DNA of 14,173 nucleotides from Eubacteriales bacterium (GCA_028692205.1 JAQUXV010000028.1:1-14173); one strand, 5' to 3'. Counted from the stretch's first letter, positions 1 through 7,610 are shown. A program made the numbers and translations. Notes: generated from the sequence alone by a model not told the origin.

Positions 1-434
1 ACGTGTTTGTAGCCGGCTTCATCGGCGAACCGCCGATGAACCTGCTCCACTCGGTGATACAGAAGACAGCCGGCGGGTACTGCTTCACCTTCCCGGGCAG
101 CGACCTTCGGATCCCTGTGCCGTCTCGTTACGATGAAGTGCTGCATAACGATATGCGCATTACACTGGGCGTGCGTCCGGTGGACGTTGTAATTAACCCC
201 GATTCAGAACTCAGCACGGCGATCCCGGTGGCGATATTCGAAAACCTCGGCGACGAACGCCGCATCAGCGTGCGCGTCGGCCAAAATCTGCTGAACCTTA
301 CGACCACCGACCCCATTTACTATGAGCGAGGGGACATTGTGAAGCTTTGCTTTAACGCGGAAAAAACACATATTTTCAATGCGGAAACGGGTGAGCGTAT
401 CCGAAGCAGGCACTTCACCGTGGCTAAGGTATAA
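1..434 (+). CDS. ABC transporter ATP-binding protein, MalK/UgpC type, C-terminal part (partial at window edge)
   Basis: This is the last 144 codons of a carbohydrate ABC transporter ATPase. The reading frame is open to the window edge (first full codon at position 3), so the nucleotide-binding domain lies outside. The visible part begins with FVAGFIGEPPMNLL, the conserved junction after the ATPase domain in MalK/UgpC/MsmK proteins, and continues into the TOBE/OB-fold regulatory region with LGVRPVDVVI, the family's usual GxRPE-like motif. Such ATPases energise uptake of oligosaccharides, sugars or glycerol phosphate by a separate pair of permeases. The transported substrate cannot be told from this fragment. 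A downstream membrane protein begins 1 nt after its stop codon, so the two are probably one transcript. It is a different transporter class from the RbsA-type ATPase at 4996-6492. The family assignment is firm; the substrate is unknown. Confidence 0.88.
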   Translation, partial: VFVAGFIGEPPMNLLHSVIQKTAGGYCFTFPGSDLRIPVPSRYDEVLHNDMRITLGVRPVDVVINPDSELSTAIPVAIFENLGDERRISVRVGQNLLNLTTTDPIYYERGDIVKLCFNAEKTHIFNAETGERIRSRHFTVAKV

Positions 435-435
435 T

Positions 436-1008
436 ATGAAAACTGTTGTTCGTCTTGCGTTCATGCTCGTCGCGCACCCGGTTGAGGCGGTGCGCGACGA
501 GCAATTTGATAAAGGAAAGCTGTGGGTTTGGCCGCTGTGCGAGGCGCCGATGCTGGCCGCGCTGGTGATTACAGGGTTGGTAGACCCTGCGGAGGGCTTT
601 GGCCGGGACGCGCTTTCGGTACTGCAATATGTTTTTTCCTCGGCTATTGTTATCCTGGGTTCCATGGTACTTAACGTGTTCAAATGCTTTCTGTGCCTTT
701 GGGCGGGGGGTGTTCGCTGCGGCATCCGGGAATCGGTCCGAAAGCTGCTTCCGCTGCTGTGCATCCTTGCACTGCTGGAAGCGGTTGCGACCCTACTGCT
801 GTTTTGGGTGTTTCTGAAGGCGGACGCAACGGTATATCAGGTGTGCTCACAGGTGCAGATTTTTGGACAGGAGCTGCTGTTTGCGGGCGGGACGGCGCTG
901 TGGCTGTACGAGGGCAAAGAAAAAGCCAACCTTCGCCGCGCGTTGGCGGTGGGGTTGGCGTGTTTTCTGCTGAGCAGCGCATGGTTGCTGCTGCCGATGT
1001 TTTATTAA
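436..1008 (+). CDS. Multi-pass membrane protein, Yip1-like, function unknown
   Basis: A 190-residue hydrophobic protein with about five predicted membrane segments (roughly residues 32-50, 62-90, 104-126, 135-153 and 168-189). The N-terminal stretch LVAHPVEAVRD followed by a short polar linker and a hydrophobic segment resembles the start of Yip1-type proteins (HPxEAF...), but I see no decisive motif, so this is a weak family suggestion. The ATG at 436 is preferred over in-frame starts further upstream, because it follows the ATPase stop by 1 nt and has AAGG six bases ahead. The upstream alternatives lie inside the ATPase gene. Tight spacing suggests translational coupling with the ABC ATPase and perhaps an accessory role in that transporter. 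Its stop overlaps by 4 nt the stop of the convergent gene at 1005-1283. Confidence 0.7.
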   Translation: MKTVVRLAFMLVAHPVEAVRDEQFDKGKLWVWPLCEAPMLAALVITGLVDPAEGFGRDALSVLQYVFSSAIVILGSMVLNVFKCFLCLWAGGVRCGIRESVRKLLPLLCILALLEAVATLLLFWVFLKADATVYQVCSQVQIFGQELLFAGGTALWLYEGKEKANLRRALAVGLACFLLSSAWLLLPMFY

Positions 1009-1283
1009 TTTTCCATAACGCTTGCGTGGGTGAGAACCTTCCATACGATAAAGACGGCTGCCGGGAGCAACCCGACCAGCCATGCAAGCAGCAGGTTGAC
1101 GTCCGGGTCCATGACAAAGTAACCGGAAAAGTACAGGTAAAGAAACGCAAGCCCCCAGCCGACAATTTTCCCGATCAGAGTAAACCATTTCTTTTTGGGA
1201 AGAAGATGATTGATCAGTTCGCTGACAATCTTCATGATCAGGTAAGCGCTGATCACAGCACATATTAAGATAATCAGGCCCAT
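1005..1283 (-). CDS. Small membrane protein, function unknown
   Basis: A 92-residue protein with three likely membrane segments (about residues 2-20, 36-54 and 63-83), separated by a basic loop containing LLPKKKWF. The ATG at 1281-1283 is preceded by a strong AAGGAGG ribosome binding site 7 nt away (1291-1297), which is the main reason to accept this small gene. It runs convergently into the membrane protein gene at 436-1008, with a 4-nt overlap of the two stop codons and no terminator between them, so the two transcripts must overlap. It is divergent from egsA. The 135-nt region between them is AT-rich but shows no promoter I would call. I do not recognise the family. Confidence 0.68.
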   Translation of the reverse strand: MGLIILICAVISAYLIMKIVSELINHLLPKKKWFTLIGKIVGWGLAFLYLYFSGYFVMDPDVNLLLAWLVGLLPAAVFIVWKVLTHASVMEN

Positions 1284-1418
1284 ATCGTTTCCTCCTTATT
1301 TACAAGAAAATTCTTTATTAATACTACCATGCCGCTTCCGGAAAAGACATAAAATATCTTTCGATTTGTGATAAACCATTATGCGAAAAGAGATTTATAA
1401 CGAAAGGAATGAAGACAT

Positions 1419-2771
1419 ATGAAACCATTTCAAAATATGACGCTGGAAGAACTTATCCGCGAGGGTGGCTACGAATGTGATTGCGGCCGCAGGCACGGCA
1501 CCGGGTTGCAATACCTGAAAATCGGGATGAACGCGACGGCTTTTCTGCCGGAGGCAATGACGAAGCTTGGACTTCGGAAACCGTTTATCGTTTGCGACAT
1601 GAACACAAAAGCCGCCGCGTGGGACCGGGTAAAGAAAACGCTGGAGGATGCCGGCATCCCCTATACGCTCTACAGGTTCATTGCCGTGCCTGTGGAGCCC
1701 GACGAACATTCCGTGGGGGAACTGTGCATGAATTATGACCCGGCTTGCGATTGCGTGCTGGCTGTCGGCTCGGGAGTTATCAACGACTGCTGCAAAGTGC
1801 TGGCGCATGCAATCGGATGCCCCCAGATGGTGGTTGGAACGGCGCCTTCAATGGATGGTTACGCCTCCAACTCTTCCTCTATGATCAGCAACCGAATCAA
1901 GGTTACCCTTTACAATGCATGTCCCTGTGTGATTATTGCCGATACGGATATTATGAAGGATGCCCCGGAGCGCATGCTTTGGGCCGGGTTGGGCGATATG
2001 CTTGCCAAATACATCGCCCTCTGCGAGTGGAGAATATCCCATATCGTCAATGACGAGTATTATTGCGAGTGCGTGGCAGGGCTGATGCGCAATTCCCTGG
2101 AGAAGATTGTGGCGGCCGCCCCGCGGCTGATGGAGCGCGACCCGGAAACCATCGGCGCGGTTGCGGAAGGCTTGATCCTGTCCGGAATCGCGATGAGCTT
2201 TGCGCAGGTGTCGCGGCCCGCATCGGGGCTTGAACATTATTTTTCCCATCTGTGGGAAATGTTTTCGATGGAACGTGGCTTGCCGACGGAGCTGCACGGC
2301 ATTCAGGTCGGCGTCGGCACCTATATCTGCCTGAATATTTACCGCCGGCTGAGAACCGTAAGGCCCGACCGAGCCGTGGCGGAAAAAGCCATGAGAAATT
2401 TTAACCAGGTGGAATGGGAAAAGGAGATGCGGCGGATTTTCGGCAAGGCTGCTCAGGCGTTGATCGACAGTGAAAACAACAGCTGGCATAAGAACGACCC
2501 GGTCAACCACAGCAAGCGGCTGAACAGGATACTGGAGCACTGGGATGAAATTCTCGCGATTATGGATGAGGAGCTGCCGGATGCCGACAGCGTAATATCG
2601 CTGATGCGCGGCGTAGGCATGCCGATGCGGCCGGACGATATTGGCGAAAACGAGCAGGACACCCGCGACGCATTCATCGCTTCCCGCGATATCCGGGATA
2701 AATACCTGACAAGCTCGCTGCTTTGGGATATCGGCCTGCTGAACACCTTCCCGATTGACGAGTGCCGATGA
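1419..2771 (+). CDS. egsA: sn-Glycerol-1-phosphate dehydrogenase (EgsA/AraM family)
   Basis: A 450-residue member of the iron/zinc polyol dehydrogenase superfamily. Family knowledge: it reduces dihydroxyacetone phosphate to sn-glycerol-1-phosphate with NAD(P)H in the cytosol. Seen in the sequence: the nucleotide-binding VGSGVIND at residues 116-123, the substrate-side APSMDGYAS at 142-150, and a probable metal triad Asp193 (GLGDMLAKY), His273 (SGLEHYFSH) and His293 (ELHGIQ). The spacing fits the Asp-His-His ligands of glycerol dehydrogenases. The ATG at 1419 has AAAGGA about 10 nt upstream. At 450 residues it is somewhat longer than Bacillus AraM. It stands as a single gene, divergent from 1005-1283 and convergent with deoC. 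In Bacillus the homologue araM sits in the arabinose operon and supplies a glycerol-1-phosphate lipid route. Here it is near araB but not co-transcribed with it, so any link to sugar use is only suggestive. Confidence 0.88.
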   Translation: MKPFQNMTLEELIREGGYECDCGRRHGTGLQYLKIGMNATAFLPEAMTKLGLRKPFIVCDMNTKAAAWDRVKKTLEDAGIPYTLYRFIAVPVEPDEHSVGELCMNYDPACDCVLAVGSGVINDCCKVLAHAIGCPQMVVGTAPSMDGYASNSSSMISNRIKVTLYNACPCVIIADTDIMKDAPERMLWAGLGDMLAKYIALCEWRISHIVNDEYYCECVAGLMRNSLEKIVAAAPRLMERDPETIGAVAEGLILSGIAMSFAQVSRPASGLEHYFSHLWEMFSMERGLPTELHGIQVGVGTYICLNIYRRLRTVRPDRAVAEKAMRNFNQVEWEKEMRRIFGKAAQALIDSENNSWHKNDPVNHSKRLNRILEHWDEILAIMDEELPDADSVISLMRGVGMPMRPDDIGENEQDTRDAFIASRDIRDKYLTSSLLWDIGLLNTFPIDECR

Positions 2772-3206
2772 ACGATCCCAAGGTATAATCCGTGAACCCA
2801 TGCCGAACAGGCGCCTGTGCGCTTGAAACGGTGTGCCCCGGAAAGGTGAAAACGCTGTAAAGCTCAACGGCTTTTCCGACGGCTGTGCATGGAAAACCGC
2901 AATGCGCCGGAACCGGCTATGCCCGGATGCGAAAAACGATTTGGATGCGTACGGTAGATGACTGCGTGCCGCGGAAAACACCCCCAAACACCGATACTAA
3001 CAAAGACCCATGCAGCATTACCGCTGCATGGGTCCTCTTTTACAGCTTTCGGGAAGCACGGAGACATCCAGGTTACGGGAAAGCGCCCGAAATGGATACG
3101 GTTGGCGCTTATCCCGCTTCCCGGCGTTCCGGCGGGAGAGCGCGCCGGAGCCGCTGCCTGCCGATGCCGTGGAATTTGGCAAATGCCGAAAATATGGGGG
3201 AATGGC
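2772..3206. other. Non-coding region between convergent egsA and deoC
   Basis: 435 nt without a convincing gene. Open frames through this stretch have no ribosome binding site, no recognisable protein motif, and mostly run on as antisense of deoC or egsA. The one clear element is the hairpin at 3005-3034. The stretch from about 3110 to 3170 is GC-rich with short imperfect inverted repeats such as GGCG/CGCC. It is long for a region between convergent genes and may contain a decayed gene, but I cannot identify one. Confidence 0.5.
3005..3040. terminator. Probable bidirectional intrinsic terminator
   Basis: A perfect 12-bp inverted repeat (3005-3016 with 3023-3034, arm GACCCATGCAGC) with a 6-nt loop. 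On the plus strand it is followed by CTCTTTT, on the minus strand by TTTGTT. It sits between the convergent egsA and deoC transcripts and could end both. The T-tracts are short and interrupted, so efficiency may be modest. Confidence 0.6.
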
Positions 3207-3938
3207 TTAGCGGAGCGCTTTGGCTTCCAAGGGCGTGCAGCCCAGCACGACGGGGGTGGAGCGGTAACCGATTCCCATGCGATCGATGCCCATATCAATC
3301 AGTTCCAGAAAATGCTCCCGCGTGCGGATGCCACCGGAACCTTTGACCTTGATTTTGCCTTCTCCGGCTTCCATCATGGCCGCAACGACTTCCGTGCTTG
3401 CGCCCACGCCGGGCGCGCCGGTAAAGAAGCCCGTGGAAGACTTGATAAAGTCCGCTCCGGCTGCCACTGCGCAACGGGTGCCCGCCTTGATTTGCTCCGG
3501 CGTAAGGGAGTCGGTTTCGATAATCACTTTCACCTCGGTGTGATAACGATGGCAAACATCTACAACCGCCTTGATATCCGCCGTCACATAATCCAGATCA
3601 CCGCTGCGTAAACGGCCGTAGTTGGCGACGATGTCCAAATCTCTGATGGTATATTTGCTGCAGTATTCTTCCGCCTGCTTCACTTTCGATTCGGTGGTGG
3701 AAAGACCGAAAGGAAAGTCGCATACCACGCAGACGTCCGTATCCGTGCCTTTGCACATGTCGGCGACCATCGGCAGGGAAGCGGGGTTGATGCAGATGGT
3801 CGCGCAGCCGAAATCAATGCCTTCCTGCGTGTACCGGCGGATATCATCCTGCGTAAATTCGGGTTTCAGAACGGACTGGTCAATATAACGGGCCAGCTCC
3901 TTTACACTCATCTCGGCAGCCTTTTTATTAGGTTTCAT
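3207..3938 (-). CDS. deoC: Deoxyribose-phosphate aldolase (DeoC) family protein
   Basis: A 243-residue class I aldolase of the DeoC/DERA family. The textbook reaction is reversible cleavage of 2-deoxy-D-ribose 5-phosphate to glyceraldehyde 3-phosphate and acetaldehyde. Seen: Asp102 (LDIVANYG), the Schiff-base lysine Lys166 (GADFIKSSTG) and the second lysine Lys199 (KVKGSGGIRT), matching the catalytic Asp/Lys/Lys set, so it is probably an active aldolase. Length is normal. Odd: the phosphate-binding loop that usually reads GTSSG (GASS in E. coli) is here MGIGYRST (221-228), so the two phosphate-binding serines are replaced by Gly and Tyr. This may mean a different substrate. The ATG at 3936-3938 overlaps the permease stop (ATGA) and has AGGAGG at 3950-3955. 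As the last gene of the sugar array, it probably works on a product of that pathway. Fold and chemistry are firm; the exact substrate is not. Confidence 0.82.
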   Translation of the reverse strand: MKPNKKAAEMSVKELARYIDQSVLKPEFTQDDIRRYTQEGIDFGCATICINPASLPMVADMCKGTDTDVCVVCDFPFGLSTTESKVKQAEEYCSKYTIRDLDIVANYGRLRSGDLDYVTADIKAVVDVCHRYHTEVKVIIETDSLTPEQIKAGTRCAVAAGADFIKSSTGFFTGAPGVGASTEVVAAMMEAGEGKIKVKGSGGIRTREHFLELIDMGIDRMGIGYRSTPVVLGCTPLEAKALR

Positions 3939-4999
3939 AATGTTGGTTTCCTCCTGTCTTTTCTGAACCGGAACAGCAGTCTGGTGCCGCCCGAGGTTTC
4001 GCGGTTCTTACGGACCATATCGATATACACGGCGAAAAGGATAATCAGGCCTTTCGCGACGTACTGCCAGTAGGAATTTACGTGCAGCAGGTTGAGGCCG
4101 TTGGAAATAATGCCGATGATGAAAACGCCGATCACCATGCCGCCCACGCTGCCAACGCCGCCGTACATGCTGGTGCCGCCGACTACGCTGGCCGCGATAG
4201 CATCCGTTTCGTACCCCAGGCCTACGGCCGGCTGGCCGGAGGTCATGCGCGCAGCCAGCACTATGCCGGCAATGGCCGCAAAACCACCACTGAGCGTCCA
4301 CACCAGAATTTTAGTGCGCTTGATGTTGATGCCGCTGAAGCGTGCGGCCAGCTCGTTGCCGCCGGTGGCGTAGATGTGTCTGCCTGCTTTGGTTTTATTC
4401 ATTAGTAACCCCAGCAAAATTAGCGCGACAATCATGTAAATGGCGGGAAGGGGAATGCCGAGCCAGAAGCCGTTGCCGATGTTGGAAAAATCGGTACGGC
4501 CGTACAGCGTCACCGGCTGGCCGCCCGCGATCAGATAGGCGAAACCGCGGCATATGCTTTGCATGGCAAGCGTTACAATGAAGGGGTGAATGCCGGAGTA
4601 AGCGATAACCCAGCCGTTGATGAAACCGGTCACCACGCCGACGAGGATGCCCAGGGTAATGGCCATCGGTATGGACATTCCCCAGCGGTCCAGCCCCACC
4701 ACGCAGACGCAGCCGCTGAGCGCGAGCATTGCGCCGCCCGTCAGGTCGATGCCGGCCAGAATCAGGCTCATCATTACGCCCATAGCCAGAAACGCGTTGG
4801 TGGATACGTTGCGCATCACGTTCAGGAAATTGCCGGTGCTGAAGAAGTTTTCCGCACCCAGACTCATGATGATAAACAGAAGCACAAAGGCGACCAGAAT
4901 ACCGGCGTTGCTGCGCGTAAAGCGGACGATGGCGCCGATACCCTTTCGATTTTCAATCCGCTCTACCGCAGAGCCGAAGCCACGCTGATTCCTACTCAT
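3935..4999 (-). CDS. Sugar ABC transporter permease (RbsC/XylH type)
   Basis: A 354-residue membrane protein of the branched-chain amino acid/ribose permease family, with about nine or ten hydrophobic segments from residue 34 to the mid-320s and a basic C-terminal tail. Diagnostic sequences are LILAGIDLTGG in the first third and YATGGNELAARFSGI about two-thirds along, where RbsC proteins carry YAxGGNxxAAxxSGI, followed by the usual SGGFAAIAGI segment. It would form the homodimeric channel for a monosaccharide, with the ATPase encoded just upstream. The ATG at 4997-4999 overlaps the ATPase stop as ATGA and has AGGAGGAG at 5007-5014. There is only one permease gene, as in Rbs-, Xyl- and Mgl-type importers and unlike the two-permease Lsr system. 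Its stop overlaps the start of deoC. The exact sugar cannot be read from the sequence. Confidence 0.92.
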   Translation of the reverse strand: MSRNQRGFGSAVERIENRKGIGAIVRFTRSNAGILVAFVLLFIIMSLGAENFFSTGNFLNVMRNVSTNAFLAMGVMMSLILAGIDLTGGAMLALSGCVCVVGLDRWGMSIPMAITLGILVGVVTGFINGWVIAYSGIHPFIVTLAMQSICRGFAYLIAGGQPVTLYGRTDFSNIGNGFWLGIPLPAIYMIVALILLGLLMNKTKAGRHIYATGGNELAARFSGINIKRTKILVWTLSGGFAAIAGIVLAARMTSGQPAVGLGYETDAIAASVVGGTSMYGGVGSVGGMVIGVFIIGIISNGLNLLHVNSYWQYVAKGLIILFAVYIDMVRKNRETSGGTRLLFRFRKDRRKPTL

Positions 5000-6492
5000 C
5001 TGGTTTCTCCTCCTAGGGCATAATGCAGGATGGTGTTCTGGTCAAAATCCGGCCGATCCAATTCAGTTACGATCCGCCCATCGCTCATAATGACGAGCCG
5101 GTCGCACATGTTGATCACTTCGTTCAGCTCGGAGGAGACCATGATAATCGCATTCCCATTAGCGACCAATTGGTTCATGATCGCGTAAATCTCCGCTTTG
5201 GCACCCACGTCCACACCGCGTGTCGGCTCGTCCATTATCAACACCTGCGGCTTTGCCAGCAGCCACTTTGCCAGCACCACTTTCTGCTGGTTACCGCCGG
5301 AAAGGTTCACAATACGCTGCATGGAAGAGGAGCATTTGATGGAAAAATCGTGGATGGCCTGTTCGGATAAATCGTTTTCCTTTTTATAGTTCACTCTCAG
5401 CCGCTTAATGAACCGCCCGAGCACCGCGATGGTCGTATTGAACTTGATGGTGTTGTTTAAAAACAACCCTTCTGTCTTCCGGCTTTCCGGCACCAGCGCC
5501 AGCTTCTGTCGCTGCATTTTTACGGGGGTTGGCCGCTCGAATGTTTTACCGTTTACGGTTACCGAGCCCGAGGTGATGGGGTCCAACCCCAGAAGGGTCT
5601 GCATCAACTCCGAGCGCCCCGCGCCCACCAGACCGTAAAACCCCAATATTTCGCCCTTCCGGGCGCTGAAACTGCAGTGCTTCACACGGGCTCCGCTGCT
5701 GACGTCGCGCGCCTCCAGCGCCACTTCGCCCGGTGTGTTGAAGGTGCGCACATAGTAGGATTCCAGATCGCGGCCCACCATCATGCGAACCAACTCGTCC
5801 GGTGTTGTTTCCGCGGTTACTTTCGTATTGATGTATTGACCGTCCCGCATGACCACGACACGGTCCGTGAGATCGAATATCTCCTGCATTTTGTGGGATA
5901 TATAGATAATTCCCATGTTCCGTTTTTTCAAATCACGAACGGTGCGGAACAGAATTTCGACTTCTTTTTCAGAAAGGGAGGAAGTGGGTTCGTCCATAAC
6001 GATGATGCGGGAGTTGAGCGAAAACGCTTTGGCAATCTCCAGCATCTGCTGCTGCCCTGTGCTGAGCCTGCCGACTTTGGTGTCGGGGCTGATGTTGAGC
6101 CCAACGATATCAAGGTATTTCCCGGCCTGCCGGTTCATCTCGCTTTTGCTGACCAGATGAAAACGGTTGGTTATTTCGCGCCCAAGAAAAATGTTTTCCG
6201 CTACCGTCAGGTGCTGCTCCATCGCCAGCTCCTGATGGATGAATGCGATGCCGTTGGACTGGGCGTCAATAACGTTATTGATCGATACTTCTCTGCCGTC
6301 GATCAGGATTTGGCCGTTATCCGGCTTGTGGATTCCGCCCAGAATATTCATCAGGGTGGATTTACCGGCGCCGTTCTCGCCCATCAGGCCGAGTACCTCG
6401 CCCGAATGAAGCTCGATATTGGCGTTCGTCAGCGCTTTGACGCCCGGGAACTGTTTTTCGATGTTGCGCATGCATAGTAAAGCTTCCGGCAT
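4996..6492 (-). CDS. Sugar ABC transporter ATP-binding protein, two nucleotide-binding domains (RbsA/MglA/XylG type)
   Basis: A 498-residue fused ATPase that powers monosaccharide import. Domain 1 has Walker A GENGAGKST (38-46), signature LSTGQQQ (143-149) and Walker B IIVMDEP (163-169). Domain 2 has the degenerate Walker A GLVGAGRSE typical of this family near residue 290, the signature LSGGNQQK near 400 and Walker B VLIMDEPTRGVDVG. I chose the ATG at 6490-6492, giving MPEALLCMRNIEKQFPGVKA. That aligns with the MEALL-type start of RbsA and gives the family's usual length of about 500. The 8-codon longer version would need a TTG at 6514-6516. The chosen start has only a GGGGGCG-like ribosome site, so initiation may be weak. 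The gene follows the binding protein across a 157-nt gap with a strong hairpin, and it overlaps the permease start. Confidence 0.93.
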   Translation of the reverse strand: MPEALLCMRNIEKQFPGVKALTNANIELHSGEVLGLMGENGAGKSTLMNILGGIHKPDNGQILIDGREVSINNVIDAQSNGIAFIHQELAMEQHLTVAENIFLGREITNRFHLVSKSEMNRQAGKYLDIVGLNISPDTKVGRLSTGQQQMLEIAKAFSLNSRIIVMDEPTSSLSEKEVEILFRTVRDLKKRNMGIIYISHKMQEIFDLTDRVVVMRDGQYINTKVTAETTPDELVRMMVGRDLESYYVRTFNTPGEVALEARDVSSGARVKHCSFSARKGEILGFYGLVGAGRSELMQTLLGLDPITSGSVTVNGKTFERPTPVKMQRQKLALVPESRKTEGLFLNNTIKFNTTIAVLGRFIKRLRVNYKKENDLSEQAIHDFSIKCSSSMQRIVNLSGGNQQKVVLAKWLLAKPQVLIMDEPTRGVDVGAKAEIYAIMNQLVANGNAIIMVSSELNEVINMCDRLVIMSDGRIVTELDRPDFDQNTILHYALGGETR

Positions 6493-6567
6493 ATCTTCGC
6501 CCCCGTTACGCCGCAAAGCTTTGCTTCCGGCGCGATTCCGGGCCTTCGGCCCAAAGTTCCATGGCCC

Positions 6568-6610
6568 CTCCGCATCGCTTCAAAGGCTATGCCTTTGAAG
6601 CGATGCGGAG
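6568..6610 (-). repeat. Perfect 20-bp stem hairpin between the binding-protein and ATPase genes
   Basis: A perfect inverted repeat (6568-6587 with 6591-6610, loop TAT) lies in the 156-nt gap between the sugar-binding protein stop and the ATPase start. No T-tract follows on the transcribed minus strand, so it is not a simple intrinsic terminator. Strong hairpins at this place in binding-protein operons (the malE-malF gap is the classic case) protect the upstream message from 3' exonucleases and raise binding-protein yield relative to the membrane parts. Next to it are a shorter GGGCC-TTC-GGCCC hairpin (6540-6552) and a perfect 12-nt palindrome GCAAAGCTTTGC (6513-6524), so the gap is mostly structured. 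It could also be a copy of a dispersed palindromic repeat family. Confidence 0.8.
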
Positions 6611-6648
6611 TTGGGCGGGTACGTTCAACGGTTGGTGCAGGGCAGGGT

Positions 6649-7578
6649 CTATTGCCAGCCCTCGGTGCCGTAATCATCCACGTTGTCCGCGGTGATCAGG
6701 AAGGTGTTTACAACGATGTTCTTTTCAACCGTGCCGCCCGCGAGCAGGGTATAGGCGGCTTCAATGGTCTTGCTGCCGATGGTCTCGGGGGACTGGGCGG
6801 CGGTGCCCGTCATCTGTCCGGCCTTGATCATGGTCTTGGCGTCGGGGTTGCCGTCTACGCCGTACACCAGCACACCGCTCATTTCGGGGTGCGCGGCCAA
6901 CGCGTTTACAGCGCCCATGGCGGAGGGATCGTTTACGCAGAAGAAGGCTTTCAGGTCGGGGGTGCTTTGCAGCACGTCCTCAGCCAGGGGCATGGTAACG
7001 CCGGTGTCGCCCTTGCCGTCCAGTTCCACAACCACGTCAAAGTAATCGCCGATGGTATCGTAGAAGCCCTGAGCACGGTCGAGGCAGGCGGCGCCTACCG
7101 GGGAGTGCATAACGGCGATCTTGGAGCCTTCGGGAAGCTTGGCCATCATATCTTCGCCGATCACGACGCCGGCATGGTAGTTATCCGAGGCTACGATGGT
7201 TTCCACCAGATCCGTGTTCGCAACGGAGGTGTCGAAGTTAACCACTTTGATGCCCGCTTCCTTGCAGGCAACCAGAGCGCTCTCAATACCGGCGGAATCC
7301 ATGGGCGCTACCAGCAGGATATCGATCTTCTGGGCGATCAGATCGCCGATCATATCGTTCATGCGGGCCTGATCGCTCTGCGCGTCGACGGTGATATAGG
7401 TATCGCCGCGGGCTTCGACTTCGGCCTTAATGGGGCCTTCCACCGCGAGCCAGTAGGCATTGTTCATCGTCGTGGGCACATAAGCGATTTTGTAGTGGGT
7501 CTCTTCCGCCATTGCGGAAACGCCGAGCAGGGTAAGCGCGAGCATAACGACCGTCAGTAGAGCCAGTAACTTTTTCAT
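6649..7578 (-). CDS. Sugar ABC transporter substrate-binding protein (RbsB-type, periplasmic-binding-protein family)
   Basis: A 309-residue binding protein of the type I sugar-binding family. It begins with a Sec signal peptide (MKKLLALLTVVMLALTLLGV, probable cleavage after SAMA at residue 24), then KIAYVPTTMNNAYWLAV, the usual RbsB opening with an aromatic residue in the ligand pocket. Later family landmarks are NFDTSVANTD, ASDNYHAGVVIGE, FFCVNDPSAMGAVNAL and YGVDGNPDAKTMIKAGQMTGTAAQ. It captures a monosaccharide and delivers it to the permease and ATPase encoded downstream. There is no cysteine in the signal region, so it should be a free secreted or periplasmic protein rather than a lipoprotein. 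The ATG at 7576-7578 has an excellent AAGGAGGA at 7585-7592. It follows the transketolase genes by 105 nt of structured leader. The assignment is firm; the ligand is unknown, with a pentose or related polyol fitting the context. Confidence 0.93.
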   Translation of the reverse strand: MKKLLALLTVVMLALTLLGVSAMAEETHYKIAYVPTTMNNAYWLAVEGPIKAEVEARGDTYITVDAQSDQARMNDMIGDLIAQKIDILLVAPMDSAGIESALVACKEAGIKVVNFDTSVANTDLVETIVASDNYHAGVVIGEDMMAKLPEGSKIAVMHSPVGAACLDRAQGFYDTIGDYFDVVVELDGKGDTGVTMPLAEDVLQSTPDLKAFFCVNDPSAMGAVNALAAHPEMSGVLVYGVDGNPDAKTMIKAGQMTGTAAQSPETIGSKTIEAAYTLLAGGTVEKNIVVNTFLITADNVDDYGTEGWQ

Positions 7579-7610
7579 GGGGAATCCTCCTTTTTATTTT
7601 TCCTAAATTA

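Noticed and set aside
2755..2789. TTGACG and TATAAT near the end of egsA as a promoter
   Set aside because: The spacer is 23 bp, too long for sigma-A, and no plus-strand gene follows.
1848..2987. Minus-strand open frame opposite egsA
   Set aside because: Antisense shadow of a gene with intact dehydrogenase motifs; no start signal and no recognisable domain.
6493..6516. Upstream TTG start extending the ATPase by eight residues
   Set aside because: The internal ATG gives the family-typical N-terminus and length; the extension lies in the palindromic gap and has no family equivalent.
6589..7560. Plus-strand open frame opposite the binding-protein gene
   Set aside because: Rich in Gly, His and Val with no motif; the minus strand encodes a complete RbsB-type protein with signal peptide and strong ribosome site.
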